A program made the position numbers and the translations under genes. Under the pieces are notes generated by a model, which worked only from the letters and a program-made list of their open reading frames with translations, was not told the DNA's origin and did no database searches. DNA of 32,367 nucleotides, taken from contig NZ_JADDUM010000015.1 in NCBI RefSeq assembly GCF_015163715.1, positions 1 to 32,367 of the forward strand. The letters run 5' to 3'. Of this stretch, positions 9,938 to 18,108 are shown piece after piece (position 1 is the stretch's first letter; each line of letters opens with the position of its first letter). The DNA comes from Pseudomonas cyclaminis. Its GTDB lineage: Bacteria > Pseudomonadota > Gammaproteobacteria > Pseudomonadales > Pseudomonadaceae.

Positions 9938-9975
9938 CGCACTTTATTGATGATCAACATGAGCCGGACAGCGGT

Positions 9976-10003
9976 TTGCACGACCGTCCGTAGCAGCCAT
10001 AAT
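9976..10003 (+). promoter_or_regulatory. Possible promoter of the kinase/P-loop gene
   Basis: CATAAT (9998-10003) resembles a -10 box, with TTGCAC (9976-9981) 16 bases upstream as a weak -35. It is divergent from the mrcB promoter region and 38 bases before the GTG start at 10042. Confidence 0.35.
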
Positions 10004-10041
10004 GCGCGCCATGATTTCCCCCAGACTCTGAAGGATCGCCC

Positions 10042-11598
10042 GTGAGCCAGTCACTGATCGCCGCCCTGCAAAACCCGGCTTTGTACCCTCATCCGGTTGA
10101 AGCGTTCCAAGTCATCGAGACCCATATTTCGTGGGTCGTATTGACCGGTCCCTACGCTTATAAGTTGAAGAAACCGATGAACTTCGGCTTTCTGGACTTC
10201 ACCGACCTGGAAAAGCGCGGGCACTTCTGCAATGAAGAGCTGCGCCTGAACCAGCGCCTGACGAACGATTTGTATCTGGATGTGCTGCCGATTACCGGTA
10301 CCGCCGAAGCCCCCCAATTGGGCGGCGACGGCCCAGTGATCGAATATGCACTGAAGATGCGCCAGTTCCCGCAAAGCCAACTGCTCAGCACCCTGCAAGC
10401 CAATGGCGAACTGACTGCCGCGCACATCGATGAAATGGCCAGGCAGATCGCACACTTCCATCTCACCGCGCCGAAAGTGCCACAAGCCCACCCTGCCGGC
10501 ACCCCCGACGAAGTGATGGCACCGGTACGGCAGAACTTCGACCAGATCCGTCCGTTTCTGAGCGACAAGGCCGACCTGATTCAACTGGAAGCCCTGCAAG
10601 CCTGGGCCGAAAGCAGTTTCGACCGCCTCAAGCCGCTGCTGGCACAGCGCAAGCTCGACGGCTTCACCCGCGAGTGCCATGGTGACATCCACCTCGGCAA
10701 TGCCACCTTGATTGATGGCCAGGTGGTGATTTTCGACTGCATCGAGTTCAACGAGCCGTTTCGCTTCACCGACGTGTACGCCGACACCGGCTTCCTGGCC
10801 ATGGACCTGGAAGACCGTGGCCTCAAGTCCCTGGCCCGCCGCTTCATCAGCCAGTACCTGGAGCTGACCGGTGACTATCAGGGCCTTGAAGTGCTGAACT
10901 TCTATAAAGCCTACCGCGCCCTGGTGCGTGCCAAAGTGTCGTTGTTCAGCATGCCGAGCGAAGCAAGCCCGGTACAACGGGCCACCACCCTGCGCCAGTA
11001 CCGCAACTACGCCAACCTGGCAGAAAGCTACAGCACCATTCCTTCACGTTTTCTGGCGATTACCCACGGCGTCTCGGCTGTGGGCAAAAGCCACGTATCC
11101 ATGCGCCTGGTAGAGGCGCTCGGTGCCGTACGTGTGCGCTCGGATGTGGAACGCAAGCGCCTGTTCGGCGAGCAGCACGTGGAAAACACACCCCAGGCCG
11201 GCATCTATGCATCCGATGCCAGCGCCAAGACCTACGCTCGCTTGAACGACATCGCAGATACCGTGCTGCGCGCCGGCTTCCCGGTGGTACTGGATGCCAC
11301 CTTCCTGAAACGCGAACAACGTGAAACCGCCGCCAAGGTTGCCGAAGCTACCGGTGCGCCCTTCCTGATTCTGGATTGCAACGCCCCCCAGGCCGTTATC
11401 AGCAGTTGGCTGGCGCAACGTCAGGCAGACAAAAACGATCCATCCGACGCGACCCTGGCCGTTATCGAAGCCCAGCAGGCAAACCGTGACCCACTTACAG
11501 CTGAAGAGCTGTTGCTGAGCAAACGCGTGGAGACCAATCAAAGCGGGACCCTCGACGCGGTAGTTGCACAAATTCGCCAGCGCTTGCCAGGCCTGTAA
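10042..11598 (+). CDS. Two-domain protein: aminoglycoside-phosphotransferase-like kinase plus P-loop ATPase/kinase
   Basis: The 518-residue cytosolic protein has an N-terminal protein-kinase-like fold of the aminoglycoside phosphotransferase type. Its catalytic loop H213-G-D215 is in 'CHGDIHLGNATLIDG', followed by the metal-binding segment 'IFDCIEFNEPFRFTD'. A C-terminal P-loop domain has the Walker A motif 'GVSAVGKSH' at about residues 343-351 and resembles small-molecule kinases (AAA_33 type). The start is GTG with AAGGA upstream. It corresponds to the conserved gene beside mrcB in P. aeruginosa. Neither substrate is known. It is unlikely to be a resistance gene because it is a conserved core gene with ordinary base use. 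Confidence 0.85.
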   Translation: MSQSLIAALQNPALYPHPVEAFQVIETHISWVVLTGPYAYKLKKPMNFGFLDFTDLEKRGHFCNEELRLNQRLTNDLYLDVLPITGTAEAPQLGGDGPVIEYALKMRQFPQSQLLSTLQANGELTAAHIDEMARQIAHFHLTAPKVPQAHPAGTPDEVMAPVRQNFDQIRPFLSDKADLIQLEALQAWAESSFDRLKPLLAQRKLDGFTRECHGDIHLGNATLIDGQVVIFDCIEFNEPFRFTDVYADTGFLAMDLEDRGLKSLARRFISQYLELTGDYQGLEVLNFYKAYRALVRAKVSLFSMPSEASPVQRATTLRQYRNYANLAESYSTIPSRFLAITHGVSAVGKSHVSMRLVEALGAVRVRSDVERKRLFGEQHVENTPQAGIYASDASAKTYARLNDIADTVLRAGFPVVLDATFLKREQRETAAKVAEATGAPFLILDCNAPQAVISSWLAQRQADKNDPSDATLAVIEAQQANRDPLTAEELLLSKRVETNQSGTLDAVVAQIRQRLPGL

Positions 11599-11610
11599 GA
11601 AAAATTTCTT

Positions 11611-11639
11611 GGTCGTGTCGTCTACTTGGGCGCACGACC
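11611..11639 (+). other. Inverted repeat after the kinase/P-loop gene
   Basis: GGTCGTG (11611-11617) and CACGACC (11633-11639) are perfect complements around a 15-base loop. There is no T-tract after it. It may be a weak terminator or an operator for the next gene, whose -10 box starts at 11655. Confidence 0.35.
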
Positions 11640-11654
11640 GAGCAATAGTGGCAC

Positions 11655-11660
11655 TATAAT
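11655..11660 (+). promoter_or_regulatory. -10 box of the pentapeptide-repeat gene
   Basis: A perfect TATAAT lies 31 bases before the ATG at 11692, leaving room for a short leader with a GGAG ribosome binding site. No good -35 sequence is seen 16-18 bases upstream, so an activator or an atypical -35 would be needed. Confidence 0.4.
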
Positions 11661-11691
11661 GGCGTCATAAATCCAACAGGAGTTCGCCGTC

Positions 11692-12036
11692 ATGACTCAG
11701 CCCAAGCTTCTTGATACCCCGCTCTACTCGCTCCTGCATAAAGACGATGTTCGCGGCTTCAACCAGGAGCGTCCGAAAGACGGCGCTATCGATATGCGCG
11801 GTGGTGACTTCCGTGGGCTGGACTTGCGTGAATTGAACGCCACTGGCGTCGACTTCACCGACGCGTACTTCCGCTCCGCCGACTTGCGCGGCCTGGATTT
11901 ACGCGACTGCTCGCTGGAGGGCGCCAGCCTGGCCCATGCGCAGATTTCGGGCACCTACTTCCCACCTGAATTGACTGCCGACGAGATCCTCATGTCGGTC
12001 AATTTCGGCACGCGCCTGCGCTACCGCACTAAGTAA
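11692..12036 (+). CDS. Pentapeptide repeat-containing protein
   Basis: The 114-residue protein has about nine consecutive pentapeptide units of the A(D/N)Lxx type across residues 35-85 ('GDFRGLDLRELNATGVDF', 'ADLRGLDLRDCSLEGASL'), which would form a right-handed quadrilateral beta-helix. The flanks are short, so the protein is almost entirely the repeat domain. A GGAG ribosome binding site supports the ATG. Some pentapeptide proteins mimic DNA and protect gyrase, but this one is short and conserved among pseudomonads at this position, and its role is unknown. It follows the kinase/P-loop gene by 93 bases with its own -10 box. Confidence 0.85.
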   Translation: MTQPKLLDTPLYSLLHKDDVRGFNQERPKDGAIDMRGGDFRGLDLRELNATGVDFTDAYFRSADLRGLDLRDCSLEGASLAHAQISGTYFPPELTADEILMSVNFGTRLRYRTK

Positions 12037-12048
12037 CACGCGCCCCAA

Positions 12049-12076
12049 GCCCGACTACGCGCAACGCGTAGCGGGC
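12049..12076 (+). terminator. Strong hairpin after the pentapeptide-repeat gene
   Basis: GCCCG-A-CTACGCG (12049-12061), loop CAA, and CGCGTAG-CGGGC (12065-12076) form a 12-bp GC-rich stem with one bulged A. It begins 12 bases after the stop codon. The T-tract is missing, so it may be a 3'-end stabiliser rather than an efficient intrinsic terminator. Confidence 0.5.
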
Positions 12077-12239
12077 TGCTCATGCCTGCTCGCTGTCAAA
12101 ATCTCCGCGCCATTCTTATAAGCGTTTGGGTCGTTTCGGACCAAAGAACCACGCTTTTCCTACTGAACGCTACACTCCTGTTCAGGCTTGCCTGGTCACG
12201 AATACCCACCGCACCCTTCGGCCGTCGCAAGGAGGCTTG

Positions 12240-12512
12240 ATGAACGATGAGCTGCAACACCTGAAAAACCTTGGCAAGACGTCAGCGCAGTGGCTGCATG
12301 CGGTGGGCATCCACAGCGCGTCGGACTTGCGGCGCCTGGGCGCAGTCGATGCGTATCGCGCAGTAAGAACTCGTGGGTTCCGCGCATCGAAGGTTTTGCT
12401 GTATGCGATCGAGGGGGCGCTGATGGACGTGCACTGGAACGACATTCCCGCCGAGCGCAAGGAAGCGTTGAACCGCCAACTGGATGCCATTTCAACGCGT
12501 CAGAAGAATTAG
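12240..12512 (+). CDS. TfoX C-terminal domain protein
   Basis: The 90-residue protein matches the stand-alone C-terminal domain of TfoX/Sxy: 'LKNLGKTSAQWLHAVGIHSASDLRRLGAVDAYRAVR', a helix-hairpin-helix-like region ('NLGKTSAQWL...GI.S..DLR.LG'), followed by 'LLYAIEGALMDVHWNDIP'. The N-terminal half of full TfoX is absent, which is normal for this Pseudomonas family. I chose the ATG at 12240, with GGAGG 5 bases upstream, over longer in-frame readings that start at 12126. Whether it affects competence is unknown. It lies directly upstream of prrF, as in P. aeruginosa. Confidence 0.85.
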   Translation: MNDELQHLKNLGKTSAQWLHAVGIHSASDLRRLGAVDAYRAVRTRGFRASKVLLYAIEGALMDVHWNDIPAERKEALNRQLDAISTRQKN

Positions 12513-12590
12513 ATCGACCAGAAAACCCAATGTTTACGGAGGTTTCGAACGACCGTTTGAGAAAAACGGAAGATCGTTCAAAAACTTGTG

Positions 12591-12618
12591 TTGACTCTCA
12601 AATGAGAATCGTTATGAT
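12591..12618 (+). promoter_or_regulatory. prrF promoter with overlapping Fur box
   Basis: TTGACT (12591-12596) and TATGAT (12613-12618) are 16 bases apart. A Fur-type sequence, roughly 12598-12622, overlaps both the spacer and the -10; its core AATGAGAATCGTTAT matches 13 of 15 bases of the Fur consensus. Iron-loaded Fur binding here would block RNA polymerase, so the sRNA is made when iron is scarce. Confidence 0.88.
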
Positions 12619-12624
12619 TATCAC

Positions 12625-12738
12625 AACTGGTCGCGAGATCAGCCGATAACTGAAAGACCATTGGTTCGGACTCTCAGATTATCTCCTCATCAGGCTAATC
12701 ACGGTTATTTGACCCGGCTCTTGCCGGGTCTTTTTTTT
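12625..12738 (+). ncRNA. prrF: PrrF iron-responsive small RNA
   Basis: The region from the predicted +1 (about 12625, AACTGG) to the terminator is about 114 nt, the size of Pseudomonas PrrF. The conserved seed region CTCTCAGATTATCTCCTCAT is at 12671-12690 and continues to about 12708. PrrF acts with Hfq to base-pair with and destabilise mRNAs of iron-rich proteins, sparing iron when Fur is inactive. P. aeruginosa carries two copies in tandem at this locus; only one is present here, as is usual in fluorescens and putida types, where the second lies elsewhere. It converges on hmuV, a haem uptake gene. Confidence 0.93.
12711..12738 (+). terminator. Intrinsic terminator of prrF
   Basis: GACCCGGC and GCCGGGTC form an 8-bp stem with a TCTT loop, followed by eight T (12731-12738). 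It is the classic Hfq-sRNA 3' end. Confidence 0.93.
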
Positions 12739-12757
12739 GCCTGCAAGAAAGCAGACT

Positions 12758-13525
12758 TCAGCGCGCAATGATCAGCGGATGCCCACGCTCCGGGTGTGGC
12801 TGAACCAACACATCCAGACCAAATACAGCCTTGAGCGGCTCAGGCCGCAGCACCTTCACCGGCGTGTCCAAAGCATGGGGGCGCCCCTCCTCCAGCAGCA
12901 GAATGCGATCACAGTAACGCGCAGCAAGGTTCAGGTCATGGAGGATCACCAGTACGGCCGCGCCCCGATCGGCAAAGGTACGGATGGCCTGCAATGTCGT
13001 GTGCTGATGCAGGGGATCAAGCATCGACGTCGGCTCATCCAGCAGCAACGTCTGCCCCGCTTCACCCGGCCATAGCTGCGCCAGCACTCGGGCCAAGTGC
13101 ACGCGCTGGCGCTCGCCACCGGACAATGCCAGGTAACTGCGGCCACTCAAGTGTGCGACATCCGCGGCATGCAAGGCTGCGTTGATGATTTCGTCATCCC
13201 GCACACGTCCGGTCTGGTGGGGCAGACGGCCCATGCCGACGACCTCCTCGACGCGGAAGGCGAAATCCAGGGTCGAGCTTTGTGGCAACACCGCCAGACG
13301 CTGGGCGCGCTGCGATCCGGTCCAGTCTTTCAACGCCTGCTGGCCCAGCCATACCCTGCCTTGATCGGGATGCAACTCACCGCATAATGCCCCCAGCAAA
13401 GTGCTCTTGCCGGCGCCATTGGGACCCAGCACGCCCAGCACTTGGCCTGGCAGCAGGTCGAGAGTGACATCCGCCAGCACGGTTTTACGACCGCGGCGGA
13501 CCTGCAGGTCTTCAGCACGCAGCAT
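12758..13525 (-). CDS. hmuV: Haem ABC transporter ATP-binding protein
   Basis: The 255-residue ATPase drives import of haem from the periplasm through the HmuU permease. Walker A is 'GPNGAGKST' at residues 34-42, the signature is '[17 protein letters not shown]', Walker B is '[12 protein letters not shown]', and the H-loop histidine is in '[13 protein letters not shown]'. Its ATG overlaps the hmuU stop (TGATG), so it is translated together with the permease. In P. aeruginosa the equivalent is phuV. It ends 20 bases from the converging prrF terminator. Confidence 0.95.
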   Translation of the reverse strand: MLRAEDLQVRRGRKTVLADVTLDLLPGQVLGVLGPNGAGKSTLLGALCGELHPDQGRVWLGQQALKDWTGSQRAQRLAVLPQSSTLDFAFRVEEVVGMGRLPHQTGRVRDDEIINAALHAADVAHLSGRSYLALSGGERQRVHLARVLAQLWPGEAGQTLLLDEPTSMLDPLHQHTTLQAIRTFADRGAAVLVILHDLNLAARYCDRILLLEEGRPHALDTPVKVLRPEPLKAVFGLDVLVQPHPERGHPLIIAR

Positions 13526-14562
13526 CAGGCACGCCCCCGCAACAACAGGTAAAGAAAAAACGGCGCACCAATGAACGCAGTCACTATGCCGATCGGCAAC
13601 TCTGCTGGCGCCAAGGCCAGCCGTGCAACCAAGTCGGCAAACAGCAGCAGGCTCGCGCCCGCCAAGATTGAAGCCGGCAGTAACACACGGTGATCAGGCC
13701 CTGCCAGCAATCTGACCAGATGCGGCACCACCAGCCCCACAAAACCGATCATGCCCGCTGCAGCCACCGCTGCACCGACACCTAATGCGGTACAGAACAC
13801 CAACTCGCGCTTGAGCGCTTCAACATCAATACCCAAGTGACTGGCCTCAGACTCACCCAGCAGCAGCGCATTCAACGCCTTGGCCCGGCGCGGCAACCAA
13901 AGCGCCACCCCCGCACTGACCAAAAGCAACGGCCATAATCGCGAATAGCTCGCACCGTTGAGGCTGCCCAGGTTCCAGAACGCCAAGGTCCGCAGGGTGG
14001 CGTCGTCCGCCAAATAGGTGAACAAGCCCACCGCCGAGCCCGCCAACGCGGTCAGGGCAATACCGGCGAGCAGCATCGTCGCTACATTGGTCTGGCCGTT
14101 ACGCCGGCCCAGTCGATACACCAGCGCAGTCACGCCCAACCCGCCAAGAAATGCGCACAGCGATAGAAGGTACGGCCCGAATGCGTCCGGCAATCCTCCG
14201 AAGAACGAACCACCAACGATGGCGACAGCCGCTCCGAGCGCCGCACCACTGGACACCCCCACCAACCCAGGATCGGCCAGCGGGTTGCGAAACAGCCCTT
14301 GCATGGCCACGCCCGACAATGCCAGCACGCCCCCTACCGCCAGGCCCAGCAAGGTACGCGGCAACCGAATCTGCCCCAGGATAAGCTCGGCCTGCTCCAG
14401 CCCCTGCGCTTCAATCGGCACGCCCACCAAACGCAAAGCCGCCTTGAGCGTATCCAGCAATGGCAGACTCACCGGCCCCAACGCCAACGAGAGCCAGATC
14501 GCCAATACACACAACAGCGTCAGCCCGATAAACAGGGTTTTGGGCTTCACCAGTGCGGTCAT
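13525..14562 (-). CDS. hmuU: Haem ABC transporter permease (FecCD/BtuC family)
   Basis: The 345-residue inner-membrane permease has the usual eight to ten hydrophobic segments of the BtuC/FecCD family. Typical family segments are '[44 protein letters not shown]' (given here as QIRLPRTL, then [16 protein letters not shown]) and the C-terminal '[23 protein letters not shown]'. The loop containing '[12 protein letters not shown]' contacts the ATPase. It overlaps hmuT by 4 bases and hmuV by 1, so hmuTUV is one tightly coupled operon. The P. aeruginosa name is phuU. Confidence 0.95.
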   Translation of the reverse strand: MTALVKPKTLFIGLTLLCVLAIWLSLALGPVSLPLLDTLKAALRLVGVPIEAQGLEQAELILGQIRLPRTLLGLAVGGVLALSGVAMQGLFRNPLADPGLVGVSSGAALGAAVAIVGGSFFGGLPDAFGPYLLSLCAFLGGLGVTALVYRLGRRNGQTNVATMLLAGIALTALAGSAVGLFTYLADDATLRTLAFWNLGSLNGASYSRLWPLLLVSAGVALWLPRRAKALNALLLGESEASHLGIDVEALKRELVFCTALGVGAAVAAAGMIGFVGLVVPHLVRLLAGPDHRVLLPASILAGASLLLFADLVARLALAPAELPIGIVTAFIGAPFFLYLLLRGRA

Positions 14563-15437
14563 GGGGCCGGTTTAGCCTGGGACGGATAAAACCCGGCAGA
14601 CAATTTCGCCAAGCTTTGCGGCATACGCGGCCCGAGCCCGCCCACCAGCAGTGTTGGGTCCAGCTCAAATACCCGCCCGCTCTTGGCCGCCGGCGTCGAA
14701 GCGAGGATAGGATTTTCTTTGAACAGGGCCGCACGGGCTGCATCCCCCGTGAGGGCACGATCAGCGAACACCAGTACATCCGGGCTCAGCCCTGCCAGCG
14801 ACTCCACCGAAAACGGTTTGTAACCCGTATGGGTGGCCAGGTTGTGCCCGCCCGCCTGCTGCACCATCCAATCACCCGCCGTGTCCTTGCCGGCAATCAG
14901 CGGCTTGCCGCCGGCGTGACCAATCAACAGCAAAACACCTGGGGCCTTTTGCGAGGCCCGGGCCTTGGCGAGCGAGCTTTTCTGCTGATCAAGCGCCTGC
15001 TCATATCCGGTAAATAATTCGTTGGCCTTGGCCTCATCGCCCAGCAATTTGCCCAGGTGCTGAAGGTTGCCTTTCAAAGTCGCTAGATCCGGCTGCGCCG
15101 AGAACATTTCAACCTGGACGCCCGCACTGCGAATCTGCGCAATTACCGGCGGCGGCCCCATCTCTTCGGTGCCCACCAGCACTTGGGGGCGCAGGCTGAG
15201 AATGCCCTCCGCCGACAATTGCCGCTGATAGCCGATACTGGGCAACGATTTGAGCGACTCAGGATGCTGGCTGGTGGTATCCACGCCAACCAACTTCGGT
15301 TCACCGCCCAGAGCCGTCACCCATTCCGACAGCGCCCCACCGGCACTGACCCAGCGTTGTGGCTGTTCCGAGGCGTGCGCCCCGGGGTTGACCAGCAGTC
15401 CGACAACAAGCGCAATAGCGCTGGTACTCAGGCGCAT
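14559..15437 (-). CDS. hmuT: Haem-binding periplasmic protein of the HmuTUV transporter
   Basis: The 292-residue protein has a cleavable signal peptide ('MRLSTSAIALVVGLLVNPGAHA') followed by a type III periplasmic-binding fold: 'RWVSAGGALSEWVTALGGE' at the front and 'LAGLSPDVLVFADRAL' in the second lobe, joined by a helical backbone. It delivers haem to HmuUV. The ribosome binding site is AAGGA. It is the first gene of hmuTUV, and a Fur-like box lies about 115 bases upstream (15551-15569). The outer-membrane receptor (hmuR/phuR) and the cytosolic haem carrier (hmuS/phuS) that accompany it in P. aeruginosa are not here. Confidence 0.93.
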   Translation of the reverse strand: MRLSTSAIALVVGLLVNPGAHASEQPQRWVSAGGALSEWVTALGGEPKLVGVDTTSQHPESLKSLPSIGYQRQLSAEGILSLRPQVLVGTEEMGPPPVIAQIRSAGVQVEMFSAQPDLATLKGNLQHLGKLLGDEAKANELFTGYEQALDQQKSSLAKARASQKAPGVLLLIGHAGGKPLIAGKDTAGDWMVQQAGGHNLATHTGYKPFSVESLAGLSPDVLVFADRALTGDAARAALFKENPILASTPAAKSGRVFELDPTLLVGGLGPRMPQSLAKLSAGFYPSQAKPAP

Positions 15438-15550
15438 AACAGGGTTTCCTTGCGAGGGCAGGGCCTTTCGAGCACTCGTTGATGTGACAGGTAATCCCTG
15501 CCGGGCATCGAACTGAGCACCCAGTCAGCTAATGGGCGAAGCCGGCATTT

Positions 15551-15569
15551 GATAATTGTTTGCATTTGA
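15551..15569. promoter_or_regulatory. Possible Fur box between hmuT and the Rieske gene
   Basis: GATAATTGTTTGCATTTGA matches the Fur consensus at the left six bases and in the CATT block (at least 10 of 19 positions). It lies in the divergent gap, about 115 bases before hmuT and 25 before the Rieske start, so it could serve either gene. The match is much weaker than the box at prrF. Confidence 0.45.
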
Positions 15570-15593
15570 ACGTCAAGGCACTTAAGGATTGAA

Positions 15594-15911
15594 ATGAAGT
15601 TTCTCTGCCCCTCCAAGACCCTCGCGCCAGACAGCAGCCTCGGTTTTGAAATCGATGGTTGCAAATTGTTGGCCGTACGCCGGGACGGCATTGCCTACTT
15701 CTATATCAACCGCTGCCCTCATCGCGGCATCCCGCTCGAATGGCGGCCCGACCAGTTCCTCGATGACAGTGCCAGCCTGATCCAATGTGCCACCCACGGC
15801 GCGCTGTTCCTGATCGAGAGCGGTGAATGCATTGCCGGCCCCTGCGCCGGTAAAAGCCTCGAAGCCCTGCGCGGCCGCGAAGACGAACAGGGCCTGTGGG
15901 TGGACTTCTAG
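15594..15911 (+). CDS. Small Rieske-type [2Fe-2S] ferredoxin-like protein
   Basis: The 105-residue protein is essentially one Rieske domain. The two cluster-binding motifs are C-P-H ('[11 protein letters not shown]') and C-x-x-H ('QCATHGALF'), separated by 21 residues. It has no signal peptide or membrane segment, so it acts in the cytosol, probably as an electron carrier or the ferredoxin part of an oxygenase system; no oxygenase gene is nearby. AAGGA lies 6 bases before the ATG. Its end overlaps the end of sfsA by 4 bases, tail to tail. The partner is unknown. Confidence 0.88.
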   Translation: MKFLCPSKTLAPDSSLGFEIDGCKLLAVRRDGIAYFYINRCPHRGIPLEWRPDQFLDDSASLIQCATHGALFLIESGECIAGPCAGKSLEALRGREDEQGLWVDF

Positions 15912-16618
15912 TCGAGCAACACGTCCAACCGACGATCCACGCAAATCTCCTCGGCCGTCACGCGCACGCCATATGCCAACACTTCCACTCCGGCCGCTTT
16001 AGCTTCGCGCAAGGCTGCACCATAGGCGGCATCGATTTCCAGGGCTGGGCGCACGGCGTCGATTCCCGAGAGGTTGACGCAGTACAACTGCACCGCTCGC
16101 ACGCCTTCACGCGCCAGGTGGGCCAACTCCCGCAGATGCTTGGCGCCACGCTGGGTCACCGCGTCAGGGAAAGCAGCAACCCGGGTGTCATCGAAACCCA
16201 GGGTGACACTTTTGACTTCGACATAGGCGGCGCCATCGGGGCACTCCAGGCGAAAGTCGATACGGCTTTTCTCCTGGCCGTAAGGCACCTCACGCTTCAA
16301 TGCGGTGAAACCGTTGAGTTCGGTGATCACGCCGGCGCGTAAAGCCTCCTCGACCAACTGATTGGCGCGTGCCGTGTTAACGCACGCCAAGCGGCCTTGG
16401 GGCGTTTCGGCGATTTCCCAGGTGCCGGGCAGCTTGCGCTTGGGGTCGTTGGAACGACTGAACCAGACTTGCCCGCCCTCCACCATGCAATTGAGCATGG
16501 AACCGGTGTTGGGGCAGTGAATGGTCAACAACTCGCCGGTAACGGTCTCGATATCGGTGAGAAAACGCTTGTAGCGGCGAATCAGTCGGCCTTCTTCAAG
16601 GGGAGGATAAAAGCGCAT
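15908..16618 (-). CDS. sfsA: SfsA, sugar fermentation stimulation protein family
   Basis: The 236-residue protein has the full SfsA pattern: '[16 protein letters not shown]', 'IHCPNTGSM' and '[18 protein letters not shown]', then a nuclease-like core with 'SRIDFRLE' and '[11 protein letters not shown]'. The E-x-K in the latter and the Asp in 'RIDF' resemble PD-(D/E)xK nuclease residues. In E. coli it was linked to maltose metabolism and DNA binding; the true reaction is unclear. Its ATG overlaps the stop of the aminotransferase gene (TGATG), so the two are translated together. Confidence 0.95.
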   Translation of the reverse strand: MRFYPPLEEGRLIRRYKRFLTDIETVTGELLTIHCPNTGSMLNCMVEGGQVWFSRSNDPKRKLPGTWEIAETPQGRLACVNTARANQLVEEALRAGVITELNGFTALKREVPYGQEKSRIDFRLECPDGAAYVEVKSVTLGFDDTRVAAFPDAVTQRGAKHLRELAHLAREGVRAVQLYCVNLSGIDAVRPALEIDAAYGAALREAKAAGVEVLAYGVRVTAEEICVDRRLDVLLD

Positions 16619-17790
16619 CAGCCTTGCCAGCTCCGCAAGCCGCGGGCGATGCGCTCCACCGCCTCCTGTAGTCGATCAAGGTTTTGCGTGTAGGCAAAGC
16701 GCACATGATGGCCCGCTTGATAACGACCAAAATCCAGACCCGGTGTAAATGCGACATGCTCGGTTTCGAGGAAATGCCGGCAAAATGCGAAGGCATCCCC
16801 GCCGAACGCACTGATATCGGCGTACAAATAGAACGCCCCTTCCGGCTCGACGGCGATGCCAAAACCCAATTCGCGCAGGGCGGGCAGCAGGAAGTCGCGG
16901 CGACGGCCAAATTCGGCACGGCGCTCCTCCAGAATGCTCAGGGTTTGCGGGGTGAAGCAGGCCAATGCCGCATACTGGGCCATGCTTGGCGCGCTGATAT
17001 AAAGGTTTTGCGCCAACTTCTCCAACTCACTCACCGCAGCGGGCGGGGCCACCAGCCAACCCAGGCGCCAGCCGGTCATGCCGAAATACTTAGAAAAACT
17101 ATTCAGGACAAAGGCGTCGTCATCGACTTCCAGCACGCTGGCCGCGTCGGTGCCGTAGGTCAGGCCGTGATAGATCTCATCGACTACCAGATGGCCGTCG
17201 CGCGCCTTGATTGCGCTGGAAAGCCCGGCCAACTCCTCGCGAGAGAGGATCGTGCCGGTAGGATTCGCCGGTGAGGCAACCAATGCACCTACGCTGTGCT
17301 GATCCCAATGCTTGGCCACCAGTTCGGCGGTCAGTTGATAGCGTACTTCAGGCCCTACCGGCACCAGTTGCGCGGCGCCCTCAACCAGTCGCAGGAAGTG
17401 CCGGTTACACGGATAGCCCGGATCTGCCAACAACCAATGCTTGCCCGGATCCACCAGCAGGCTGCTGGCTAGCAGCAACGCGCCGGAGCCTCCCGGAGTG
17501 ATCAGAATTCGCTCGGGATCGACATTCAATCCGTACCGCTGCTGGTAGAAACCGCTGATCGCCTCACGCAATTGCGGCAGGCCACGGGCCGCGGTGTAGC
17601 GCGTCTTGCCATTGGCGAGCGCCGCCTGACCGGCCTGGATGATCGGTTCAGCCGTGGTGAAATCCGGCTCGCCAATCTCCAGGTGGATGACATCGTGGCC
17701 GGCGGCCTGCAGCTCATTGGCACGCGCCAGCAATGCCATGACATGAAAAGGTTCGATGGCGCGACTGCGCGCACTGTAGGGCTGAGCCAT
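16618..17790 (-). CDS. PLP-dependent aminotransferase, class I/II
   Basis: The 390-residue cytosolic enzyme belongs to the aspartate aminotransferase superfamily (fold type I). The pyridoxal-phosphate lysine is Lys234 in '[19 protein letters not shown]'. Other family landmarks are '[15 protein letters not shown]', the '[11 protein letters not shown]' motif with its conserved Asn, and the C-terminal '[20 protein letters not shown]' with the carboxylate-binding Arg. The amino acid substrate cannot be told from sequence; annotations at this locus range from aspartate to alanine/valine-pyruvate type. It precedes sfsA with a 1-base overlap and is divergent from dksA. Confidence 0.92.
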   Translation of the reverse strand: MAQPYSARSRAIEPFHVMALLARANELQAAGHDVIHLEIGEPDFTTAEPIIQAGQAALANGKTRYTAARGLPQLREAISGFYQQRYGLNVDPERILITPGGSGALLLASSLLVDPGKHWLLADPGYPCNRHFLRLVEGAAQLVPVGPEVRYQLTAELVAKHWDQHSVGALVASPANPTGTILSREELAGLSSAIKARDGHLVVDEIYHGLTYGTDAASVLEVDDDAFVLNSFSKYFGMTGWRLGWLVAPPAAVSELEKLAQNLYISAPSMAQYAALACFTPQTLSILEERRAEFGRRRDFLLPALRELGFGIAVEPEGAFYLYADISAFGGDAFAFCRHFLETEHVAFTPGLDFGRYQAGHHVRFAYTQNLDRLQEAVERIARGLRSWQG

Positions 17791-18108
17791 TAGCCTTCCT
17801 TAACGGTGAGGACAAAATCAGGATTCTACCGAACCCGCGCGGTAAAACATGTTCTATTGCCTGCCTGGCCACCCAAGCGGCCACAGCAAGCGCGCACAAA
17901 ACGACTAAAATCAACATTCGAGCCGAAACATACCCAGTCACGACGGGCTGCTACAGTTTGCAACCCCGACGCGACAGGCTCGACAACCGGGAGTGGCGCA
18001 CCCCGAATCTATCTGGTAAGTTCGCCCGCTTGCAGCCGCAGGGCCGGCAGGTGTCGGTGACGTTGCAATCCTGCGCAATGGATTAGAAGAGTGAGAGGCG
18101 GTCTAGTC
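17791..18108. other. Divergent intergenic region between the aminotransferase gene and dksA
   Basis: These 318 bases must hold the promoters for both directions. I could not pick a convincing -35/-10 pair. The plus-strand part from about 17965 to 18060 is GC-rich with several short self-complementary runs, consistent with a structured dksA leader, but it matches no riboswitch I know. A minus-strand frame of 75 codons with one hydrophobic stretch runs from 17941 into the aminotransferase gene; I do not regard it as supported. Confidence 0.4.

Noticed and set aside
12049..12076. Possible REP-type palindromic element
   Set aside because: The stem does not carry the usual Pseudomonas REP core and no second copy was noticed in the window, so it is kept as a simple 3' hairpin.
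12126..12239. N-terminal extension of the TfoX C-terminal-domain protein
   Set aside because: The upstream in-frame codons do not resemble the family, while the ATG at 12240 has an ideal GGAGG.
17714..17941. Minus-strand 75-codon frame with one hydrophobic helix upstream of the aminotransferase
   Set aside because: It overlaps the aminotransferase start out of frame by about 77 bases, has no clear ribosome binding site and its second half looks like shadow coding. It would need conservation in relatives to be accepted.
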